From Dimorphilus gyrociliatus (lineage: Eukaryota > Annelida > Polychaeta > Dinophilidae), in the NCBI GenBank assembly GCA_904063045.1, contig CAJFCJ010000006.1, positions 434,001-498,000 of the forward strand: a stretch of DNA of 64,000 nucleotides. The letters are read 5' to 3'. Each line of letters opens with the position of its first letter. Position 1 is the stretch's first letter. Both the position numbers and the translations under genes were made by a program. Shown here in pieces: positions 13,671 to 24,000 of this stretch. Under the pieces are notes generated by a model that made no database searches, was not told where the DNA came from, and was given only the letters and a program-made list of their open reading frames with translations.

Positions 13671-14901
13671 TTAATTATTATAAGAGTAAGGAGGTTTGAG
13701 CATGGTCATTTCGCTTTCGTCGGCGCTGCAGGAGGCTATAGGTGGAGGGGGTGGAGGAGGTGGTGTTCTGCAGTAGGCTTCTAAGCGATCGTCTCCGAAA
13801 AACCTTATTTTACCGCAAAGCACTCTTCGGAAGGCTGTTCTGAATGTCGTGTTGTAGAAGGCATAGAGGAATGGATTCAGTGTGCTGTTTGGCAAGTATG
13901 TAATGAATAAATCATTAAAACATCGTATATACTTTAGCGCACCTGTTTACATATCCCAGCCATAAACAGAACAAATCCAAATCCATGTTCACTTTATTTC
14001 GTAACCACGGTTTGACAGAGAAAAGAAGAAAATAGGGCACCCAGCAGACTACAAAAGCTACCACTACGCATCCCAGAGTTATTGTGGCCTTTCTATCTGA
14101 GACAGCTCCTCTCTGGCTGTCGCGTTTAACGCTTCTTTTTCGACTTTGTCCAAAGCGAAGGAATAATTTTTTTTTCTTTTTAATTGTTGATGTATTTCCA
14201 TTTTTAACAACTGAATTAATTTGTTTCACTTGTGATTTGGCAATGGAATAGACTCTCGCATAAACTGCACACATGATGATGAGAGGAACAAAATAAGTAC
14301 CAATACTAATAAACATGGCGTAGGTTTTGTTACCCAGCTCGAAGATACAATTTTCAGGATTTTTTACATTTTGGACACAGCCGTTCTCCGTATTCCATCC
14401 TACGTGAATAGGTACATAAGCAAGAAGAAGTGACGACAACCAAATACTGGCTATGCAAATATAAACTCGTCTCTTTGTTACTAAAAACTCGTAGCGAAAA
14501 GGCCTAGTGACGGCCAAGTGACGGTCGAGAGATATTGCAAAGAGGTTAAGTATTGAGATGGTACACAACCAGACATCGTTGGAAATATATATATTGCAAA
14601 AAACACTTCCAAGAGGCCATTTAGCCCAGATTGTCGTTAAACTAGAAAAAGGAAGAACTAGTAATCCGAGCATAAGGTCTGTTGCGGCTAGAGAGAATAC
14701 AAATAGGTTTGTTGCCGTGTGAAGACGGCGTTGCGTGACGACGGTGACGCAAACGAGCAGATTACCGAGAACCGTAAGGAGAATGATGATGCCTAAAACG
14801 ATAATCAGCAGGACGGACGCCCATAAGGGACGCAATAGTTGATTTCCGTCATTCGACGCCGCTTCCGCCGTAGTATTATTAGCGGCCGTTGACGTCTCCA
14901 T
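13671..14901 (-). CDS. Amine GPCR, histamine H2-receptor-like
   Basis: Two exons, 14901-13943 and 13884-13671, joined in phase 2 across a 58 bp intron that rebuilds the TM7 motif NSTLNPFLYA; 390 aa. The frame opens at a GTG (14910); the first ATG is at 14901 (METSTAANNTT). Seven hydrophobic segments are present. TM3 has the amine-binding Asp (SNDVWLCTISILNLF) followed by DRH in place of DRY. TM6 has CWVPYF and TM7 has NPFLY. TM3, ICL2 and TM5-TM7 look most like vertebrate H2 receptors (GWN in ECL2, VPLIIMC, KATITL, LWLGYVNS), and Thr at the 5.46 position is kept. The H2 Asp at 5.42 is replaced by Ile, so histamine is not assured. The long third loop is basic. The C-tail carries eight consecutive Pro. 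Class A aminergic is certain; ligand unknown. Confidence 0.9.
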
Positions 14902-15411
14902 ATCAATCACATCATTCTCTTATCGATAGCAGGTGCCTGTATATACAAAAACTGAAGATAGTGATAATCAATCGTGAAATAAAACGTTTGTAGAATTGTG
15001 GATAAAAACTTGATGGGCAAAAATCTTGTAGATACAGTTTCCTTGCAATTTGCTATTTAAGAGCAAGACAATTTCCTTTTGCCGTTCCCTAAGGGATTTA
15101 CTACTCTATGATTGCATCAACGAGCAGCAAATCGAAAATTGTAGTTATATGTAGTATATTATACTACATCCGCACACGTAATACATAGCCTATCATAATA
15201 CTGTTAACACTGTAAGTATATATTTATTTTACAAATCTAATACATCCAGAGCACACAATTTATATAGGATATACACAGTATATATAGAAGTATATGTATA
15301 TATATATATATCCTGTATAGAAACTTGTGTTATACTAATATCTATATATACAATGAATATGAATATATTTATATACGTATATAAATAAACCAATATTATA
15401 TTTATAAGATT

Positions 15412-15412
15412 A

Positions 15413-15442
<30 letters not shown>
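15412..15442. repeat. TA microsatellite
   Basis: Pure TA/AT run, part of a TA-rich stretch from about 15297 to 15475 within the inferred GPCR 5' intron. Confidence 0.9.
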
Positions 15443-15446
<4 letters not shown>

Positions 15447-17218
15447 TTGTATATATATATAGATATATATAGTTATATGTACTGTATTCTGACTAAATTG
15501 CCGATATATTTGCACATAATATAGGTGCCTTTGTTGTCTCTTATCGCTGCCGCTAATCACATCCTGATTTTCTTGACGCGTACAGAATGAAAAGCCTTAC
15601 AAATCCCAACTGCCGTCTTTTTCTAATTGCCGGCGTCTAGAGACGCGCAGATTAATCGACGAAACGCGATATATTTATCCAAATAACGAGAGGCATCCTG
15701 TCGGTCGATATGGCTATAGACTGTAATTTTCGCCCTAATTAAGCCTTGAAGCCTGCGTAAATATTACGTGAGGATATAACTGAATCATTTTTTTTCTATA
15801 CAGGTCATATATATATAACCTCCGTAGTCTATACGCACTTGCTATTTTCCGATCAAACACCCAGAACAAACGAAAGCATTTATATTTTGATTAAAAGTAA
15901 TCATAGGCAACAGATTAACTAGCCTGATCTTATTAAACACACTAAACATATACTACGCTCCTTAAAATACACTGATATATAACTCTATTTGATAAATAGG
16001 TCTATCGCGTAATTTTCAAAAAAAAGAAGAAATTTGCACGCATTTTAAGTTGATATTCAAAACGTTCGATTACTAAGGGTAATCTCACTTTTTACGGTTT
16101 CTGTTGTGGTGTTTTTATTACCTTTAGGATTCGTTCATGCGGCAGGTATATTTTTGCGGTCGTGCCGTGGGAAGTATAAAAAGAAAACACCCAACTGCTG
16201 TATACATATGTATACGTGTGTATTTTCGCTTAACTGGTTAAAAAGCCTCTTTTGTTCGAAACTCGTTAGACGTCGATAATTCGGACAAAAGCCTTATAGT
16301 TTGTCTAGCGCCAAATTATATTTTCAGGCCTACACACCTTATACATGTAGGTCTGTAAAAAATTATACATATATGACAGAAATCACGTCTGCTTTAATTA
16401 ATTGACGGTGATGGAGGTATAATGATACTCGGCTCGTCGTTTATACTCGCCTACAGCCCTGTATAACCCATATCGATTAATAGAGAGCTTTTTGTGTACC
16501 TTCCTAACCTTCGCCGTAGCTGTTTGACTTTGTTATATTTTCCTATATTCGACGCCTCCGCTATATATACCTATACACATCTGTAGCTATGCAACTTGCT
16601 TTCAGAATCGGATTATATAAAGGTACGGTATAAAGGGACTGTTTTAAAACTTAGGGCACAAAATTCAGCCTAAGCAACTAAATATAAATATTTTCAACAT
16701 GTTTGTGGATACATTGATGCATAGTATATAGTACAAGTGTAAGAATGACAAACTCACATAGACCTGTGCTTGTTTCATACCTTTCAGCTGCCTAATAAAT
16801 TACACAGGCAACTCGATAGGCCTACGCGGCCGGAATTCCGTAATCCGATCATAAAGGAGAAAAAATGAATCGAGAGTTCTGTTTGGCTTCTATACCGGTA
16901 TATGCGACGGTTGTTTGTCCGAACGACGCCCCGAATTGTTTGTATTTGCATACTAATAGGCCTAATCCCCTCCCTATTCTGTATACGTGGAGCAAAGGCG
17001 ACGACTGTTCCCGGGAGATCTAACGATCTTTTCTCTTTTATTTTTCCTTTCCCCCCTCTTTCTTTAAAAGTACCATTATTGTATATGTGCATACTAAATA
17101 TAATAAAAGTGTATATGATACGACACCAGCCTGCTCCGTACGTACATACGCTGGTAAATTCATCTGTCAATCATCAATCTACTTATCAAATCATCTGAGG
17201 CTTTTATTATATGTTATG

Positions 17219-17269
17219 TATATATATATATATATATATATATAAATTTATATACATATATATATATAT
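17219..17269. repeat. TA microsatellite (two blocks)
   Basis: TA run at 17219-17244 and an imperfect one at about 17248-17269, in the same intron. Confidence 0.9.
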
Positions 17270-17990
17270 ACTGTAGACATATAAGATTATATTTTTAAGT
17301 TGGAATTAAACGATTACGTTTAAAAATTTTCCCTTTATATTTTGAGTCTGTTGATGTATAAAAACGTATATAAATATAAAAATCAGAGTATAAATAGATA
17401 GACATTTTAAATATATTCAGGCGTATATATAGACTTAAATCCTGTTTATTGCGGAGCGGAAAACTATATTTATATGTAAAGAATTAGATGAAAGCGGACA
17501 AAAAAATCCTTCCTCTCTTGCCTTACGGCATTCCTTTAATAAATGCGATTAGCCTGTTTTCTTTTTCCGGAGCACAAATCAATCGATCACATAAAAAAGC
17601 ATAAGCCAAGGTGTGGAACGAGATGAACGAAATTTGAGCTTAAGCTCATTTGTAGTTGGTCGAGCGTTTGTTTGTCGTCTCTTTTGTTTTACTATGCGCA
17701 ATCACGTCGTACGGCGAAAAACGAAAACGGCAAGAAATAAAAGGAAGTTTTACAATAATGAACTCCACTTTTTCTTCTCCAATGGAACAGCCGCTCAACT
17801 TGGAGAGTTTAGTAATCGATTTCTACGTCAATCTCGTTCTAAAATTCCCTAAAAAAACTCACTCTCTCAGGCGTTACCGTATCGTTATTTGTTCAATTGG
17901 AGTACGCGCGTGTTTGTTATTTTTACTTCAAATAGATTAAACGGAAAAAGTTATCTCTAGTTTACTCAAAAGGATCAGATTTTACTTACC

Positions 17991-18385
17991 GTAGAGATAG
18001 TGTCTAATATTCCCGGTCGCTCGTCTTCTTTTCGACCAAATGTCGGCTCGCTCTCAAGTCACGTGACTTGATGTCAACCAATCAGCTTTTTACAAACAGG
18101 CCTAATAACGACGGCGGATTGTACATTTTTGTCTAGGCAAATTACTAATGGAATGCTTTATTGTCGGCTTACTTTTTCTATCGCCCGAGAGATTTTCATT
18201 AGTAGATGGTCTTATTTCTTTCCTGTTGACTAGCGAGTTGTAATTAATAACACGCCTATGAGTGCGCTACAGACCTATGATAAAAATTTTTTTGCGCCTA
18301 ATTAAACAGAAGCGCCATCTCTCGTGCGCAAATTGGCCCTTAGAAACGGTTGTTGACGTCACCGCTCAAACGGAAACTCTGGGAA
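17991..18385. promoter_or_regulatory. Divergent promoter, amine GPCR and small ORF gene
   Basis: This region lies between the inferred GPCR first exon and the start at 18386. A perfect 16 bp palindrome centred on CACGTG lies at 18055-18070, followed by an AACCAATCAG CCAAT-box-like element at about 18077-18086. AGCGCCATCT (reverse complement AGATGGCGCT) lies at 18311-18320, 66 bp before the downstream ATG. Function is inferred from motif identity and position only. Confidence 0.5.
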
Positions 18386-18889
18386 ATGGCGTATGCTCCT
18401 GACTATAACACTGAGTACTCCGACAATTTCAGACTAAAAGCGGAAGAAAAGGGATTAAATAAAGAAGATATATTTCGTAGTCAACGAACGCGGCCACTCG
18501 AACAATGCAGCATTGAGCAACGCAATAACTTTGCAGGTTTCATTTCTAACAAGCACAAGTCGATTTTCCGCGACGAACCCAGCAAGGATGTCCTGAACAA
18601 ACCCTACGGACGTCGGTTGATGCATGATGAAACTCATCCGGATCTCATTTACGGATCACAATGGTCGAGTGAGTTGGCTGACCATAACGGATGTTACTCT
18701 TTTCCAACAACGACTAATTTACAAGCTGAACATCCATTTTACAAAAATCTTGAGTGGATGAAGGAAGGGGAAACCGGTAATTGGCCGACAAATGCTTGGA
18801 AGGAGTGGACTCAAATTAGTGAGTGTCCTAAGTACGACGGCTACAGCGATCAAGTCGAGTATAGCAAATACAAAACAAATGTTTACTAA
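18386..18889 (+). CDS. Small uncharacterised protein, single exon
   Basis: The open frame extends upstream to a TTG at 18350, but the first ATG is at 18386, in a reasonable context (gggaaATGG). The product is 167 aa (stop 18887-18889), soluble, with no signal peptide or membrane segment. It is rich in aromatic and charged residues, with short motifs such as HPDLIYGSQW, EHPFYKNLEW and NAWKEWTQ. I do not recognise the family. The Tyr/Trp-rich, Pro-punctuated style recalls small ciliary microtubule-inner proteins, and its tail-to-tail neighbour NPHP4 is ciliary, but this is a weak inference. AATAAA at 18912-18917 follows the stop. Codon usage and composition match the conserved genes around it, so I treat it as real. 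Confidence 0.75.
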   Translation: MAYAPDYNTEYSDNFRLKAEEKGLNKEDIFRSQRTRPLEQCSIEQRNNFAGFISNKHKSIFRDEPSKDVLNKPYGRRLMHDETHPDLIYGSQWSSELADHNGCYSFPTTTNLQAEHPFYKNLEWMKEGETGNWPTNAWKEWTQISECPKYDGYSDQVEYSKYKTNVY

Positions 18890-18971
18890 TATTCTGTGAA
18901 TTTGAGATAAAAATAAAATTAATTGGGACGGTTGTATTAATGACAGTCTCTTCGAATAATAAAGTTAGCAT

Positions 18972-21047
18972 TCACGAAGTATATTGTACTGTAACAGAAA
19001 AAGTTTCTTCTGTTTTATCATCTTCGTCATTAACAAATACTAAGATATTGACGACCCCTGTACTTCCTACCGGTATGAACCGTAAACCGATATTATATGT
19101 CTCCTGACTCATCAATTCTATACGTGTCTCCTTGAAGTGCAATAAATCCGGTCTGGAAGTGAGAATGTGAAAAGCCTTCTTTGACGAATACGGATTAGTA
19201 AACGCCAGTCGTTTGTTAACTGCTCTTCCGGTCGCTACTTTTACTTCGAAAGACTTTCCTACTTCAGGTGATTTACAATTGACACAAACGAGCCATGATT
19301 TGAAAAGCGTCCTACAGTCAACATCTACGACGTTTATATACATAAACCTAACTCCTGCAGAACTTCCTCTTACTCCGATCGCCAATTCATAAAGAGAATT
19401 GGCTGTTAACGTAAAAGGTTCTGAAGGTGAAACGGACATATGCATCGGATGACTGACGTAGGCCTTTACAAGTTTTGACGAATGACCTCCTTTTAATACG
19501 ACGTTAGTCCTCGTTGTTTGCCCTTCAATGCATGCAATATCAATCCTCTGCAAGGAATGAATCAGTACTTTCCAGATTTGAAGAGGATTTGCTAGGTGTT
19601 TTTCCGTATACAGCGCGAGATAAAATTTTTTTATCTGTGGCGCAGCTCCACAAGCCACTTTTATAGTTACGTCGTGAGGTTCACCAACTAAAACTGCTCT
19701 TGAATTTGCTATTACATTTGGATCGCTACACTTTACATAAATTTGTTGAGCTTGACCATTACCAACGATTGCTCCTGGTAAATGATTTAACGGAGGAAGT
19801 CTCAACGATTGACGAAAAAAACTGTGTTCCGGATGATGAAATCTGAATGTTTGATCAATTACATGTGGTAAGGGCTCTATTCTTAACTTTAAAACTGCTA
19901 CTGGATTTTTAGATTCCACAGTTCTACAATACACTTTTACTACTCTGCCTTCATCTTTGAATTTTTCTTTCTTAGCTGACGCCTTAAAAATATTTACGGC
20001 GCCTGTCGTTTGTACTGTATTATCAGCCTTAAAGGTGAGGAATTTAAAGGGCACGTTTACCCTTTCCTTAGGTCGCAAGTATATTTGTGGAATGCCTTCA
20101 TCTGACGAGCTAAATAAGCCTTCCTCTGTGGGGCTATCCAATAAGTCATTTATTACTTTAAGATATTTCCATTCTTGTGAATCGGTAACAAGTCGTAGTT
20201 CCGCGTCATCGCATTCGATTTCGACGGTATGGGCGGTATTATATGGATTACGTAATGAAAATTCAAAAAAAGAAGTTTTTCCAAACGAAGGATGAATTAC
20301 GTGCTCCGTTGTAATAGCAGCACTCAGTACATTTAATATACCATCTCTTTTAGAAGCAGTTCGGTAAGTATCGATTGTTTTCAGGTCTCGAGACCTCTCT
20401 TCCTTAACGGCTCTAAAGGATTCGACGATGGGCGGAACGTTTTCGTCGCTTTCTGTCTTCCTAACGGCTTGCATTCTAGACAGTTTCTTACGCCTCTCCG
20501 AACTAGTTTGATTACTATCATTCTCGGTATTATTCTTTTTTTTGAATGAGTTTAATACTTCTGCAAGCTCATTGTTTGCTTCAATCATGTGATATGCTCT
20601 AACAACTTTGTTGCATTTCACATCTGCGAAAGGAGAGATATTCTTTAGATTTAATTAATTTAACAACAATTCACAGGCTACAGACCCTGTTTATATTTGT
20701 TGAAGCTATGCAAACTACCACCTGCGAACTGCTTTCGGATGCTATCATCCGCTGAAATTATTGGCTTGGAGCAGACTATTTCAACTTGTTTATCTATAAA
20801 AAATAAATATTAACCCTATGAGCAACAAATATTTGTGTTTGAACCTTTTTTACAAACAACTTCTGACTTTATTCCAACATTAGCAGCTCGGAAATGCAAG
20901 CGTCCACGTAAAAGATTATTAACTTCAACTGGTTTAGTTGGTGACTCCTGAATTATTTCTTCATGTTCGGTGGCAACAACATCCAATTCAAAAGTTACTT
21001 GTACTGCAGGTCGTCCTTGACGACAAAGATGCTTTTCGCAATGATAA

Positions 21048-21079
<32 letters not shown>

Positions 21080-24000
21080 TTATGTACATAAGTGTACATT
21101 TATAAATTGACCAGGTTTAGAGCACTTACTTTTAACTCAACAGCTGCGGAGCCTATGAGGAGAAGGGAATCGCCATCCCAAGCGTCAATATGTAAAGTTT
21201 GACGTGATAAATAATCTAGGAATAACCTCTTTTCACCACTTTTCATATAAGCTGGATCTAAATCGTATTTCACTTCATATCCCGGTTGTCCTTGTGCAAT
21301 TCTGCCGCTTTTATCAATTTTTTTTAATATAAAAGGGGCAGTATGCATATTATTCGATAGATCACCCTCCAATTCGGCTAATGATAATCTCTCTGTGGTT
21401 ACTTGAGGAAAACGGTAAAATTGAAAGGTGAGAAAAATCGATGAAGGTGTCGGTTGCCCTCCAGTTAGTTCCAAGTTTTCCAATCTAGATAAAAGTATCG
21501 TAACAGCTTAAGATATCATAAGTTAATAAGTAAAGAAAAATATATATCTAACCTGGAAAATGCCAAAAATTGAAAGATAATCTGATTAGTTTGAAGTTTA
21601 TCCGCTTCTTCTTTATAAGGATCAAATTGTAATTCATCCATAGGATCAACTACCTCGGCTGAGCGGCCCTTGGAATCCTCGATGGCCGGAAATCCGGCAC
21701 TGTATAACTTAGAATAAGCAGCTCTTGATAAGCCTTGGCTATGTAACCGTAAAACAAACTTGTAGACAAGTCAGATAATCGTACCATGAAATTACTTACC
21801 TCCTAGGTCCTCCTCCGCTTGCGATTACAGGAGCGTGAAAAGGGGTAAAAGGTAGCTCGTGCATGATTTCTCCGCGCGTGCTCATATAGGGCTGCGTCAA
21901 TAAAGCGTCAAAATTCAATTGATTGTCAAATAAAAAAGGCACATATAAAAATTTCTACAGCACGTACTGATGTCGATGTAGCTCTCAACTGGGAAATCTC
22001 AAGGGGCAAATAGCCTTGTCCTACAGATTGGGGTCCGTAAGGAATAGCTGGACCAGTAGGGTATCCAGAAATCTGTTGCTGGTAAGCCTGCTGAGTCCCA
22101 GTTGGCGATGGAGTTAAGCCTAATGAAGGAATGTATGGCATGCCTTGTTCGTAACTTGTTCTGGCTGTGATCTGATCAGTTCTAAAAAGTCACAAGAGGA
22201 ATTCTCAAAATCATTTGGATATATTTATAAGATAAAAAGATTTTTCATAGAAAAGCAAAAAGATTATTAAAGCACCTGACAAAGGAATCGGGAGAATGAA
22301 CCGGAATTTCTGGCACTTCCCGACCGAAAGTCTTTGGTGTTCTAATTTAAGACAGACAGAAATCAGACACGTTATTACTTGAAAGGTGAAATGTATTAGT
22401 AAGCATGTATTTTAAATAATAAACCTGACGCTGGATGGATGCAACGGTGGCTTTGTCGATATCTCTTGCAAGCCACTTTCGTCTGAGTGAATACTAGTTG
22501 TATCTTGATAAGCGGATTTGAGCATTCCTATTCTATTTGATTCAACAACACCTGGAACCTGTAAAGAGGATGATCTTCCAGAATATTGATCATCGTCATA
22601 AAAGTGGAAATTAATGACGGAAGAGGAGGAAATACTGCCATGTGATCCAGTAACATCAGAGTCGGCTGTTAGCTGTTTGAAGATGAAACTTTGTTCTGGA
22701 TTAATTAGAGGACCGCCTTGAAGATATATGACATTCTCCACGCCATGTTGCTTACTGAATGGACACCAAGAACCCCATCTAACAGCAACATTGAACGTTG
22801 GTGATCTGACCATACTCATCTGAAAATATTTTACATAATAGAAACCAGAACATATATTTATATAAGTATATTAATAATCATCAGAAAATTAAAATGTATA
22901 AAAAGTTAGAGCTGTTCGGTAGGTTTGAAGCACAGATAGTAACTTACGTTCAAACTTTTACTTCCTTGTGGCATAAACTTGGGCTATAAAAGTTAAAACA
23001 AAAATCTTGAAAGTGTGTAAAATAACTAAGTGCAAGTCAAGCTATAAGTTACAACACGACATTGAAAATAATAGCACTAGTAACGTTACCCGTCTATTTT
23101 TATCTGTAATCGTAGGTTCACCAATTAAATATTCGATTACAAATACTATGGCGACCATTGGATCTTGCACAAGTCCGTCAATCTGGATTCGGCTTTTATG
23201 AATTAAAGCTGAGGCACCAGTTGCATTTTGTCTTTATAATCAAAATATCTTAAATGTAATTATGTGAAAGGTTATAATTAATTACAGTGATCCGGCACTT
23301 GAGGTTCTTCTGTGACTGAAGCTACCTCTCCTCATCGATCCAGATCTTTTTGATTGCTCCCCATCCAAATGTAATTGAACAATTTCCGGTTCCGAAATGA
23401 AAGTCCATCCATTGTGAACGCCAATCTAAATAATATATTAGAGAAAAATTCAACTAAAGGAACTCATTATCATGTAACAACCTTTAGGCGCCTTTCGATA
23501 ACACATATTCCACCTTCTTCTATTCCCGAGCGATTTTTGTTCCGTCTATCTTCTTTTAAATATTTGCACAACTCCTCTTCAAACTGATCGACTGAACAAC
23601 CAAAATTAACGTGAATTTTCTCGATAAAAGCTGGTTTTTTCTTTAACTTTTTTGGTAATCTTAAGTTGTCTCCTTTCAAGAAGTTTGCTTTATTATATAA
23701 ATAAGGATACTGATTGTTAAATACCTCCAGAATTTTCTACAATTCCAGGAATGCTGTCATTATTACTGACTATCGCATTTTCTGGTATTAAGTGTAGGAC
23801 TTTTTTTAATGTTTCATGAGTTCTTAGCTGAATATTGAGGACACAATTAGGGATAACTTCTATTTCTGAGGAATATAATTAAAATGAAATGATTAAGTTT
23901 AAAGTTCTTAAATTTTTCTCTTGAAACAGACCTTGTCTCTCCTGATTCAAGAAAAAGAGTGCTCTTGGAGAGCCATTGCATAATGGAATTCTATAATTGA

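Larger units (their letters stand above)
14902..17990 (-). other. Probable 5'UTR intron of the amine GPCR
   Basis: A minus-strand acceptor (tatatacag, ending at 14937) lies just 5' of the ATG. A strong minus-strand donor (CTACG then GTAAGT) lies at 17990/17989. The simplest reading is a roughly 3 kb intron between a short untranslated first exon (about 17990-18060) and the coding exon. The interval is AT-rich with several TA microsatellites (near 15297-15311, 15412-15442, 17219-17269). ORFs at 16784-17170 and 17613-17940 show no family motif and look spurious. Confidence 0.5.

Noticed and set aside
14902-14910. Upstream GTG as GPCR start
   Set aside because: The in-frame ATG at 14901 is the natural start; the GTG has no supporting context.
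16784-17198. Overlapping ORFs on both strands in the GPCR upstream region
   Set aside because: Antisense pair in a simple-repeat-rich intron, no motif, no splice logic.
17613-17940. Two overlapping plus-strand ORFs
   Set aside because: Different frames over the same bases, no family features, GPCR 5' intron.
18350-18385. TTG-initiated extension of the 18386 gene
   Set aside because: The first ATG is at 18386; the extra residues are probably 5'UTR.
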